Source: Synechococcaceae bacterium WBB_10_009 | Lineage (GTDB): Bacteria; Cyanobacteriota; Cyanobacteriia; PCC-6307; Cyanobiaceae | Length of the DNA: 11,920 nucleotides | Direction of reading: 5' to 3' | Assembly: GCA_010030955.1 (NCBI GenBank) | Contig: RHBP01000041.1 | Coordinates: 1 to 11,920, forward strand | Part shown: positions 1-6,176 of the stretch, piece after piece | Layout of the letters: every line of letters begins with the position of its first letter | Position numbering within the stretch: position 1 is the first letter of the stretch | Position numbers and translations under genes: made by a program | Notes under the pieces: model-generated | Database searches by the model: none | What the model was told of the DNA's origin: nothing | The model's input: the letters and a program-made list of their open reading frames with translations, nothing else

Positions 1-44
1 ATCGAGCACCGTGTGGAAGGGCTCAAACCAGTGCAGCTGGCTGC
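1..44 (+). repeat. Left arm of a 44-bp perfect inverted repeat at the window edge
   Basis: These 44 bases are the exact reverse complement of bases 111-154, which lie inside the acs reading frame. After one mismatch the pairing continues for five more bases (46-50 with 105-109). The right arm encodes normal acetyl-CoA synthetase sequence (residues around HWFEPF), while this arm read forward encodes residues unlike that family. This arm is therefore the copied one. A fold-back at the very end of a sequence is the usual mark of a chimeric read or contig-end misassembly, although a real inverted duplication cannot be excluded from sequence alone. Confidence 0.9.
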
Positions 45-1930
45 AGGCCTACCGCGATCTGGTGGCCCGCGCCGATGCCGACCCCGATGCCTTCTGGGGC
101 GAGCAGGCCCGCAGCCAGCTGCACTGGTTTGAGCCCTTCCACACGGTGCTCGATTGGAGCAACCCACCCTTCGCCCGTTGGTTTGAGGGGGGCACCACCA
201 ACCTCAGCTTCAACTGCCTCGACCGCCACCTCAACGGTCCCCGCGCCGACAAGACGGCGCTGATCTGGGAGGGGGAGCCCGGCGACGAGCGCCGCTTCAC
301 CTACCGCCAGCTGCACGCTGAGGTGTGCAAGGCCGCCAACGCCCTCAAGGCCCTCGGCATCGGCAAGGGCGACCTGGTGGCGCTCTACATGCCGATGGTG
401 CCGGAGGCGGCCATCGCCATGCTGGCCTGCGCCCGCATCGGCGCCCCCCACTCGGTGGTGTTCGGCGGCTTCTCCGCCGATGCCCTGCGCGATCGCCTGA
501 TCGATGGCGAAGCCAAGGCGGTGATCACCGCCGACGGCGGCTTCCGCAAGGACAAGCCCGTGCCGCTCAAGCCGGCGGTGGATGAGGCCTTGGCCGCCAA
601 CGGCGGGGCCCCCAGCGTGGAGCATGTGCTGGTGGTGCGCCGCCTAGCGGGCGCCGGTGGCGACTGCGCCATGGCCCCCGGCCGCGACCACTGGTGGCAT
701 GAGCTGGTGGATGGCCAGAGCGCCGACTGCCCGGCGGAGCCCATGGCCAGCGAAGACCGGCTGTTTGTGCTCTACACCTCCGGCTCCACCGGCAAACCCA
801 AGGGGGTGGTGCACACCACCGCCGGGTACAACCTCTGGGCCCACCTCACCTTCCAGTGGATCTTCGACATCCGTGAGGACGACATCCACTGGTGCACCGC
901 CGATGTGGGCTGGATCACCGGCCACAGCTACATCGTCTACGGGCCGCTGTCGAACGGGGCCACAACAGTGATGTACGAGGGGGCGCCGCGGCCGGGCAAG
1001 CCCGGGGCGTTCTGGGAGCTGATCCAGAAGCTGCGTTGCACGATCTTCTACACCGCCCCCACGGCCATCCGCGCCTTCATGAAGAGCGGCCGTGAGGTGC
1101 CCGACCAATACGACATGGGCTCCCTGCGCATCCTCGGCACCGTGGGCGAGCCGATCAACCCCGAGGCTTGGATGTGGTACCGCGACGTGATCGGAGGCAA
1201 CCGCTGCCCGATCGTCGACACCTGGTGGCAGACGGAAACCGGCGGCGTGATGATCAGCCCCCTGCCGGGGGCCACCCCCACCAAGCCCGGCTCCGCCACC
1301 CTGCCCTTGCCGGGCATCCAGGCCGACATCGTGGACCACGACGGCCACTCGCAGCCCGCCGACCAGGGCGGCTACCTGGCGATCCGCCGCCCCTGGCCCG
1401 GGATGATGCGCACGGTGCATGGCGATCCGGAGCGCTTCCGCAAGAGCTACTGGGAGGAGATCCGCCCCGCCGATGGCTCCCACCTCTACTTCGCTGGCGA
1501 CGGCGCCCGCCGCGATGCCGACGGCTACTTCTGGGTGATGGGCCGCGTCGACGACGTGATCAACGTGAGCGGCCACCGGCTGGGCACCATGGAGATCGAG
1601 AGTGCCCTGGTGAGCCACCCCGCCGTGGCGGAGGCCGCCGTGGTGGGTCGCCCCGATGATCTCAAGGGCGAGGGCATCGTGGCCTTCGTCACCCTCGAAG
1701 CCGGCCGCCTTGGCGATGACGCCCTGGTGGCCGACCTGCGGGGCCACGTGGCCAAGGAGATCGGCCCCATCGCCCGGCCCGATCTGATCAAATTCACCGA
1801 CGCCCTGCCCAAGACCCGCAGCGGCAAGATCATGCGCCGCATCCTGCGCGCCCTGGCCGCCGGCCAGGAGGTGAGCGGCGACACCTCAACCCTGGAGGAC
1901 CGCTCCGTGCTCGATGCCCTGCGGGTCTGA
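11..1930 (+). CDS. acs: Acetyl-CoA synthetase (AMP-forming), 5' end corrupted
   Basis: Activates acetate to acetyl-CoA through acetyl-adenylate in the cytoplasm. In order, the frame shows the ACS N-terminal region (about residues 12-70), the nucleotide-binding loop YTSGSTGKPKG (255-265), the adenylation motif WWQTETGG (405-412), the hinge region GRVDDVINVSGHR (near 515-525) and the C-terminal KTRSGK motif. Lys606 of that motif is the catalytic lysine, which in other bacteria is silenced by acetylation. Residues 1-11 come from the inverted copy at the window edge and do not look like ACS. Family members normally have a few dozen more N-terminal residues, so the GTG at 11 is not the true start and the real 5' end lies outside this sequence. 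The frame is open to the window edge. The 3' end overlaps the convergent DUF1350 gene by 45 bp. Identity is certain; the N-terminus is not. Confidence 0.95.
   Translation: MWKGSNQCSWLQAYRDLVARADADPDAFWGEQARSQLHWFEPFHTVLDWSNPPFARWFEGGTTNLSFNCLDRHLNGPRADKTALIWEGEPGDERRFTYRQLHAEVCKAANALKALGIGKGDLVALYMPMVPEAAIAMLACARIGAPHSVVFGGFSADALRDRLIDGEAKAVITADGGFRKDKPVPLKPAVDEALAANGGAPSVEHVLVVRRLAGAGGDCAMAPGRDHWWHELVDGQSADCPAEPMASEDRLFVLYTSGSTGKPKGVVHTTAGYNLWAHLTFQWIFDIREDDIHWCTADVGWITGHSYIVYGPLSNGATTVMYEGAPRPGKPGAFWELIQKLRCTIFYTAPTAIRAFMKSGREVPDQYDMGSLRILGTVGEPINPEAWMWYRDVIGGNRCPIVDTWWQTETGGVMISPLPGATPTKPGSATLPLPGIQADIVDHDGHSQPADQGGYLAIRRPWPGMMRTVHGDPERFRKSYWEEIRPADGSHLYFAGDGARRDADGYFWVMGRVDDVINVSGHRLGTMEIESALVSHPAVAEAAVVGRPDDLKGEGIVAFVTLEAGRLGDDALVADLRGHVAKEIGPIARPDLIKFTDALPKTRSGKIMRRILRALAAGQEVSGDTSTLEDRSVLDALRV
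111..154 (-). repeat. Right arm of the 44-bp inverted repeat (inside acs)
   Basis: Exact reverse complement of bases 1-44, with a 66-base spacer between the arms. This copy is in its natural context: it encodes the conserved N-terminal stretch of acetyl-CoA synthetase and reads straight on into the rest of the gene, so it is the source copy. Confidence 0.9.
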
Positions 1931-2626
1931 GCGCCACCAGCCGCTGATCAGCTGCGCCAGGCGATCGATCTGGCGCTGGCGGGCGGGGTCATCCGCCCAG
2001 CGGCCCAGCAGGTTCTGGCGCAGCCCCGCACTGGCGGGGGTGAGGTGATCGCCCGGCACTGTCACCAGGCTGGAGCCATCGCCGGGCCGTTGGCGCAGTT
2101 GATCCAGCAGCCGCTGGCTCTGGTCGATGCCATCGCGGTTGAAGCGCACCAGCAGGTTGCGGGGTTGGCGGTAGTCGCGCCCCACCAGCCGCAGGGTTTC
2201 CTCCGGTGAGGGGCTGAATTCACTGCTGATCCCCAGCCGCGGCCCCAGGTCCGCCAGCAGGGGCACGCTGCGTTCGGCGGAGAAGTTGTTAAAGCTCAGG
2301 GCCGCCAGGCCGCTGCAGCCGCGGCCGTTGTCCGGGGCCAGCAGGTGCAGCTTGCAGCCAAGGCTGTGGCCGAGGCGCAGCAGCGGCAGGGTGGTGCGCT
2401 CGGCGCGAAAGGCGCGCCAGGCCCCGTTGGCCTGGTCCTGGTGGTCGAAGCCGGGCACGTAGCTCCAGGCCAGCACCTCCAGCCCCTGGCGGGCCAGGGC
2501 CTCCAGCAGCCGCCGGTAGCTGAGCTGGGGGGTGGCGGCCAGGTAGCTGCCGCCGATGAACTCCACCCGGCCCTTGGCATCCGAAGGCTGCAGGGTCCAG
2601 AGGCTGCCCCGCTGCCGCCAGTTCAT
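1886..2626 (-). CDS. DUF1350 family protein, alpha/beta-hydrolase-like
   Basis: A 246-residue protein of the DUF1350 family, found in cyanobacteria and plastids and of unknown biochemical role. Visible marks are an EFIGG stretch (residues 22-26) followed by a conserved helix, a nucleophile-elbow-like GHSLG (86-90, Ser88), and a late PGDHLTP motif (191-197) whose His194 sits where an alpha/beta hydrolase has its catalytic histidine. No signal peptide or membrane segment is seen, so it is probably cytoplasmic. Its ATG overlaps the stop of the upstream peroxiredoxin gene as ATGA (2623-2626), implying translational coupling. The 3' end runs 45 bp into the convergent acs gene. Family assignment is from remembered motifs; hydrolase activity is inferred. 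Confidence 0.8.
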   Translation of the reverse strand: MNWRQRGSLWTLQPSDAKGRVEFIGGSYLAATPQLSYRRLLEALARQGLEVLAWSYVPGFDHQDQANGAWRAFRAERTTLPLLRLGHSLGCKLHLLAPDNGRGCSGLAALSFNNFSAERSVPLLADLGPRLGISSEFSPSPEETLRLVGRDYRQPRNLLVRFNRDGIDQSQRLLDQLRQRPGDGSSLVTVPGDHLTPASAGLRQNLLGRWADDPARQRQIDRLAQLISGWWRSDPQGIEHGAVLQG

Positions 2627-3111
2627 GCCGTCTGCAGCCGCCGCAGGGCCTCCAGGGCTTCACGCCGGTGGGCGGGGCCATCCAGCAGGTTGTTGAAGAC
2701 GTGGCGGATCACGCCGTCGGCGTCGATCACGTAGGTGACGCGCCCTGGCAGCAGCCCCAGCACCGCCGGCACCCCGAAGGCGCGCCGCAGCTGGTTGCCC
2801 CGGTCCACCAGCAGGGGGTAGGGCAGGTTGTGGCGGCTGGCGAAACGCTGGTGGCTGCCGGCGTCATCGCCGCTCACCCCCCACACCTCGGCCCCCAGGG
2901 CCTGCAGATCGGCGTAGCTGTCACGGAAGGCGCAGGCCTCCATGGTGCAGCCGGGGGTGTCGTCCTTGGGGTAGAAGAACAGCACCAGGGCCTTGCCCGC
3001 CAGCTGGTCGCTGCGGCGCTCGACGCCGTTTTGATCGGTGAGGGCGATCTGCGGGGCGCGGTCGCCGCTGCTCAGGGGTTGGGCCAAGGGAGGCAGCTGG
3101 GGTTGGCCCAA
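2623..3111 (-). CDS. bcp: Peroxiredoxin, BCP/PrxQ type
   Basis: A thiol peroxidase that reduces hydrogen peroxide and alkyl hydroperoxides using thioredoxin-type reductants. The 162-residue protein has the thioredoxin-fold start (FFYPKDDTPGCT) with peroxidatic Cys55 and resolving Cys60 five residues later, the spacing typical of PrxQ. The C-terminal TYVIDADGVIRHVF strand is also present. The start is unusual: the frame has no ATG or GTG, and an in-frame TAG lies two codons upstream of a TTG at 3111. Translation must begin at that TTG, at a second TTG at 3087 (giving MAQPLSSGDRAP), or further in; neither has a good ribosome-binding site. It is coupled by an ATGA overlap to the DUF1350 gene and is divergent from the exonuclease gene, with only 31 bp between their starts, so any promoters must be packed there or overlap coding sequence. 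Confidence 0.92.
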   Translation of the reverse strand: MGQPQLPPLAQPLSSGDRAPQIALTDQNGVERRSDQLAGKALVLFFYPKDDTPGCTMEACAFRDSYADLQALGAEVWGVSGDDAGSHQRFASRHNLPYPLLVDRGNQLRRAFGVPAVLGLLPGRVTYVIDADGVIRHVFNNLLDGPAHRREALEALRRLQTA

Positions 3112-3142
3112 ACCCTAGGCAGCATCGGCCATCGCTGAGATC

Positions 3143-3994
3143 ATGGCGGCAGTGCCGATGTGCCCGATGCCCCAGCCGCTGGATCCCGCTGCCCCCGGCT
3201 GGGAGCAGGCCGACCTGCTGAGCCTGGCGGCGTCGCCAGCGGCCGTGAGTCTTGTGACCACCGCCCCCAGCGCCCCCGCCGGCCCCCAGCGGCTGCTGAT
3301 CCTCGACACCGAAACCACGGGCCTCGACCCTGCACACCACCACTGCATCGAGGTGGGGGCCGTGTTGTTCGATCTGCCCCATCGGGCGGTGCTCTCCCAG
3401 GTGTCGTTTCTGTTGCCCTGCGCCCGCAACGACGCCGAGGCGATCAACGGCATCGCCGCCGATGTGAGCCGCCTGCCCCAGCCCTGGAGTGCCGGTTTGG
3501 CCTGCTTTGAGGCGTTGCTGGAGAGCGCCGATGTGGTGGTGGCCCACAACGCCGCCTTCGACCGCCAGTGGTTCGGCCATGGCCCCCTGCCGCCGGTCGA
3601 CAAACCCTGGCTCTGCAGCATGGAGGACCTGCGCTGGCCAGCGGATCGGCAGCTGCGGCCCAACCCCTCGGTGCGCGACCTGGCCCTGGCCTATGGGGTG
3701 CCGGTGTGGGCGGCCCACCGCGCCCTCACCGATTGCATCTACCTCGCCCAGGTGTTCGAGCGATGTGCGGAGCTCGAGCAGCTGGTGGCGGAGGGGCTGG
3801 AGCCGCGCCGCCTGTACCGCGCCCGTGTGTCCTACGAGGAGCGCCACCGCGCCCGTGAGGCCGGCTTCCGCTGGAACGACCCGGTGAGCGGTGCCTGGAC
3901 CCGCCGCCTCTCGCAGCGCGAGGTGGAGCGGCTTGACTTCCCCGTGCTGCCGCTGGAGGAACCCCAAGGGCCCCAGGAACGCCGCAGCGCCTGA
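3143..3994 (+). CDS. DnaQ-like 3'-5' exonuclease (DEDDh) with C-terminal extension
   Basis: A 283-residue protein whose middle is a DEDDh exonuclease domain. ExoI is LDTETTG with Asp55 and Glu57, ExoII is HNAAFDR (135-141) with Asp140, and ExoIII is HRALTD with His192 and Asp197, so all catalytic residues are present. Such domains remove nucleotides from 3' ends of DNA or RNA, in proofreading or repair. About 45 N-terminal residues are low-complexity and Ala/Pro-rich. A C-terminal region (about 225-262) carries a V-S-Y-E-E-R then AGFRW and AW pattern resembling small modules attached to nucleic-acid enzymes. It is too short to be a full PolC or a DinG-type fusion. Three in-frame ATGs (3143, 3158, 3167) are possible starts and none has a clear ribosome-binding site. 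Whether it is a polymerase III epsilon subunit or a stand-alone nuclease cannot be told from sequence. Confidence 0.85.
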   Translation: MAAVPMCPMPQPLDPAAPGWEQADLLSLAASPAAVSLVTTAPSAPAGPQRLLILDTETTGLDPAHHHCIEVGAVLFDLPHRAVLSQVSFLLPCARNDAEAINGIAADVSRLPQPWSAGLACFEALLESADVVVAHNAAFDRQWFGHGPLPPVDKPWLCSMEDLRWPADRQLRPNPSVRDLALAYGVPVWAAHRALTDCIYLAQVFERCAELEQLVAEGLEPRRLYRARVSYEERHRAREAGFRWNDPVSGAWTRRLSQREVERLDFPVLPLEEPQGPQERRSA

Positions 3995-4084
3995 TTTGCT
4001 TCAGCAACGGGAAGCTGAACCGTGGCTTTGCGCCGTGCCCCCGCCTCCGCTTCAAGCTGAGGTCGATCCCCGCCGGTGGCGGCC

Positions 4085-4336
4085 ATGGCATCAACAGCCC
4101 GGGGCCACCCAATCAGTCGTGTCCCCCCCCAGCACGGTGTGCAGCGCTGGCAGGACACCCGCACCTGGGCCCGGCTGATCCGGGAGGCGGAAGCCCTTTG
4201 GCATGTGGATGTGCGGGACCTGCGCCGCCTGGGGGCCCTGGAGCTCTCCCAACTGCTGGAGGAGGTGCCCCCCACCCTGCGGCCACGGGTCAACCGCTGG
4301 TTGCGCTGCTACCGCGTCACCACCCGTCTGCACTGA
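4085..4336 (+). CDS. Small hypothetical protein, helical
   Basis: An 83-residue protein from ATG 4085; a GTG three codons upstream at 4076 is an alternative. I do not recognise a family. The last 60 residues look like two or three amphipathic helices rich in Arg, Leu and Trp (TWARLIREAEALWHV, then DLRRLGALELSQLLEEV) with a basic C-terminus. There is no membrane segment or signal peptide. It follows the exonuclease by 90 bp on the same strand and faces the terminator of the convergent tRNA operon. The helical, charged composition is unlike a random GC-rich frame, which supports it being real. Confidence 0.55.
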   Translation: MASTARGHPISRVPPQHGVQRWQDTRTWARLIREAEALWHVDVRDLRRLGALELSQLLEEVPPTLRPRVNRWLRCYRVTTRLH

Positions 4337-4362
4337 GGGCTGCAGCGGGGACGACCCGAGCC

Positions 4363-4388
4363 ATAAAAAACGCCACCCGCAGGTGGCG
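4363..4388 (-). terminator. Rho-independent terminator after tRNA-Pro
   Basis: On the minus strand a perfect 7-bp GC-rich stem (4388-4382 with 4377-4371) closes a 4-base loop and is followed by six Ts (4370-4365). It lies 14 bases past the tRNA 3' end and ends the minus-strand run. On the plus strand there is no T tract after the stem, so it does not serve the small gene ending at 4336. Confidence 0.88.
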
Positions 4389-4402
4389 CGCCGGTGAATC
4401 AA

Positions 4403-4476
4403 TCGGAGCGGCGGGATTTGAACCCACGACCCCCACTACCCCAAAGTGGTGCGCTACCAAGCTGCGCTACGCCCCG
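4403..4476 (-). tRNA. tRNA-Pro, anticodon GGG
   Basis: A complete 74-base cloverleaf on the minus strand. The acceptor stem CGGGGCG pairs with CGCTCCG (one G-U pair). The D arm is GCGC/GCGC with a 9-base loop containing GG. The anticodon stem CCACT/AGTGG closes the loop TTGGGGT, giving anticodon GGG. The variable loop is 5 bases, and the T stem GTGGG/CCCGC carries the loop TTCAAAT. C1-G72 and A73 fit prolyl-tRNA. It decodes CCC and CCU. The CCA end is not encoded and must be added after transcription. It lies 11 bp past the stop codon of the preceding minus-strand gene and directly before a terminator. Confidence 0.96.
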
Positions 4477-4484
4477 GCAAATCG

Positions 4485-4490
4485 AAGTTA
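4485..4490 (-). promoter_or_regulatory. Candidate -10 element for tRNA-Pro
   Basis: TAACTT, preceded by TGTGG, reads on the minus strand with eight bases between it and the tRNA 5' end. A transcript would therefore start almost at the mature tRNA end. Its first three bases are the TAA stop codon of the preceding gene. No good -35 hexamer is visible, so this is a weak call; the tRNA may instead be made from the upstream operon. Confidence 0.3.
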
Positions 4491-4856
4491 CCACAGTGCC
4501 TTTGCCCCGCGGGCGCGGATTTTGCCCAGCAGCAGCCGGGTGAGTTGGTCGCGGTTCAGCCCCGCATAACCCCACAGCCGCAGCTGCCGCGCCAGCAGCC
4601 GCAGCTCCGCCAGCGGCATCGAGGCGAGCCGCAGTTCCGGCACCCGCCGCCAGGCGCGGGCGGTCATCGGCAGGTCGCTGCCCTCACGGCCCTCGCGCAG
4701 GCCGGCCAGGGCGCCGCCGGCCATCCACTCCGGCACCAGCACAAACAGCACCGCCAGCAGGCCATAGAGCTCCACCAGCCCCTTGGGCAGGGGGTGCAGC
4801 TGGCGTTGCGGCTTCAACGGCACGGGCGGAATGCACGGGGCAGGGGCCGGCCGCAT
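4488..4856 (-). CDS. Hypothetical protein with one membrane segment and a SAP/Rho-N-like tail
   Basis: A 122-residue protein not assigned to a named family. A proline-rich start (residues 1-25) is followed by a hydrophobic stretch (about 28-43, LVELYGLLAVLFVLVP) long enough to be a single membrane helix or anchor. The C-terminal part (about 79-115) has the pattern M-x-L-x-E-L-R-x-L-A-R then GYAGLNRDQLTRLLL. This resembles the helix-extended-helix of SAP or Rho N-terminal modules that bind nucleic acid; that is inference from pattern only. The ATG at 4856 lies 16 bp after the preceding small membrane-protein gene, and the stop is 11 bp before tRNA-Pro, so it appears to be part of the same transcript. 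Confidence 0.65.
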   Translation of the reverse strand: MRPAPAPCIPPVPLKPQRQLHPLPKGLVELYGLLAVLFVLVPEWMAGGALAGLREGREGSDLPMTARAWRRVPELRLASMPLAELRLLARQLRLWGYAGLNRDQLTRLLLGKIRARGAKALW

Positions 4857-4872
4857 TGTCCTGCAGCGGCGC

Positions 4873-5064
4873 TCAGATCAGCGCAGCGTTGGACGGTTTG
4901 CCCGGCAATGCCGGCTGGGCGGGACGCAGCGGCGCGCTGTCACGCCACTGCAACGGCGGCGGTGTGCTGGGGTTGAGCCGCACGAACCAGAACACCAGGG
5001 CAAACACCAGCCCCAGGGTGGCCAGCATGCCGATGATCACGGTGCGGTCGGGCAGGGGGTTCAT
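4873..5064 (-). CDS. Small single-pass membrane protein
   Basis: A 63-residue protein from ATG 5064, unrecognised. Residues 9-28 (VIIGMLATLGLVFALVFWFV) form one strong membrane helix, preceded by a short charged N-terminus and followed by a proline-rich hydrophilic tail, so it is probably an inner- or thylakoid-membrane protein. The frame continues upstream through other genes, but those codons have no protein-like character; this ATG gives a sensible protein and tight spacing (26 bp after the MliC-like gene, 16 bp before the next). No clear ribosome-binding site is present. Confidence 0.6.
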   Translation of the reverse strand: MNPLPDRTVIIGMLATLGLVFALVFWFVRLNPSTPPPLQWRDSAPLRPAQPALPGKPSNAALI

Positions 5065-5090
5065 GGGGATCGGCTCAGGCCGTGCTGATT

Positions 5091-5384
5091 TCAGGCTTGG
5101 TCGGTGCGAATGCAGCGCAGGGTGCTGCGCCCCTGCTCGAGGGTGAGGTTGTCGCCCCACAGCACCAGCAGCATTTCGCCGTTGCGATAGCGAAGCCCTG
5201 GCTCGGTGCTGGATTCCCGGAACATGGTGATGCCGGCGGGGCCACTGATTAGCGACGCCTGTGACGCGTTGCGCTCCACCACCAGGCCGCCGCGGTCGCC
5301 GCAGAGGAAGCGCTCGCGCACCTCGTAGTCCTCCCACCAGGGGCTGCTCATCGCCAGCAGGGGGGCCAGGGTGAGGCTGATCAT
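5091..5384 (-). CDS. MliC-like small protein, probably exported
   Basis: A 97-residue protein. After a hydrophobic start (MISLTLAPLLAM, a short possible export signal without basic residues) the sequence follows the pattern of MliC, the membrane-bound C-type lysozyme inhibitor fold. It has a first cysteine (Cys28, FLCGD), a middle S-x-x-x-G-x-R-Y segment (near 59-66), a strand NGEMLLVLWGDNLTLEQG and a closing cysteine (Cys91), which would form a disulfide. In known MliC proteins a lysine after the W of the last strand enters the lysozyme active site; here that region reads VLWGDN with no lysine, so lysozyme inhibition is doubtful. The start ATG overlaps the msrA stop as ATGA (5381-5384), implying translational coupling. 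The MliC assignment is from pattern, not a search. Confidence 0.62.
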   Translation of the reverse strand: MISLTLAPLLAMSSPWWEDYEVRERFLCGDRGGLVVERNASQASLISGPAGITMFRESSTEPGLRYRNGEMLLVLWGDNLTLEQGRSTLRCIRTDQA

Positions 5385-6136
5385 GGCTGGATCGGACTGT
5401 TCTCCCCGCGCAGCACACAGTGCTCGATTGACCAGTCGTAATGGCTCCACACCGACGCGGGCAGGCGGTAGGCCGAGCCGGGGAAGGCATCCAGCAACAC
5501 GCCGCTGGGGCGGGCGGAGCAGTAGGGGCGGCTGCCGGGTTTGGCCAGGTATTGCTGGTGGTAGGCCTCGGCGAAATAAAACGGCTTGCCGCTGGCGAGT
5601 TCCGTGGTGATGGCTCCCCGTCCCGCCGCCGTCAGCAGCGCCTGGTAGCGCTCGCGGGAGGCCTCGGCCTGGGCCAGCAGCGCCGGCTCGGACACATAGA
5701 TCGCCGAGCGGTACTGGGTGCCGGTGTCGTTGCCCTGGGCCATGCCCTGGGTGGGGTCGTGGCATTCCCAGAACAGCTTCAGCAGATCGCTGAAATCAAC
5801 GGCGTTCACATCCCACACCACCCGCACCACCTCCGTGTGGCCGGTGGCGCCGGAGCACACCTCGTCGTAGCTGGGGTTGGGGGTGAAGCCGCCGGCGTAG
5901 CCCACGGCGGTGGTGATCACCCCGGGCAGGCGCCAGAAGCCCTTCTCCGCCCCCCAAAAGCAGCCGCAACCGAACAACGCCTCCTGCTGGCTGGTGCTCA
6001 GCGGGGCCTTGAGGGCGGTGCCCAGCACCGCATGGCGCTCGGCGGTGGGGATCGGGGTGCTCCGCCCCGGCAAGGCGGCCTCGGGGCTCACCAGCCTGGT
6101 CTTGCTGCCTGCCATGGCCTGAAACAGTCCGAACAC
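5381..6136 (-). CDS. msrA: Peptide-methionine (S)-S-oxide reductase
   Basis: Reduces the S epimer of methionine sulfoxide in oxidised proteins, using thioredoxin. The 251-residue protein has the long bacterial/plant layout. An N-terminal LPGRSTPIPTAERHAVLGT region (23-41) precedes the active-site motif GCGCFWGAEK (56-65) with catalytic Cys59. Then come VGYAGGFTPNPSYDEVCSG and TGHTEVVRV, the QGNDTGTQYRSAIY block, and the AEAYHQQYL block. Cys57, a Cys in RPYCSARP and one near the C-terminus are candidates for resolving disulfides. ATG 6136 matches the usual family length; Met8 is an alternative. It is followed by the MliC-like gene with an ATGA overlap and preceded, 40 bp away, by a small membrane-protein gene. 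Confidence 0.96.
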   Translation of the reverse strand: MFGLFQAMAGSKTRLVSPEAALPGRSTPIPTAERHAVLGTALKAPLSTSQQEALFGCGCFWGAEKGFWRLPGVITTAVGYAGGFTPNPSYDEVCSGATGHTEVVRVVWDVNAVDFSDLLKLFWECHDPTQGMAQGNDTGTQYRSAIYVSEPALLAQAEASRERYQALLTAAGRGAITTELASGKPFYFAEAYHQQYLAKPGSRPYCSARPSGVLLDAFPGSAYRLPASVWSHYDWSIEHCVLRGENSPIQP

Positions 6137-6176
6137 CCGGGTTGTGGTTGGTTGGGTTGGCGCGAGCCTAGGGGCT

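Noticed and set aside
489..496. HIP1 octamer GCGATCGC
   Set aside because: Only one copy was noticed in nearly 12 kb, about what chance gives at this base composition; it is not the dense HIP1 pattern of many cyanobacteria.
644..1747. A 367-codon open frame on the minus strand within acs
   Set aside because: Low-complexity His/Gly-rich antisense shadow; acs explains the sequence fully.
4009..4028. Short inverted repeat TTCAGC/GCTGAA after the exonuclease stop
   Set aside because: A 6-bp stem with an 8-base loop and no T run; not a credible terminator.
4446..4976. A 176-codon plus-strand frame running out of the tRNA
   Set aside because: It overlaps the tRNA and two better minus-strand genes and has a Gln/His-rich shadow composition.
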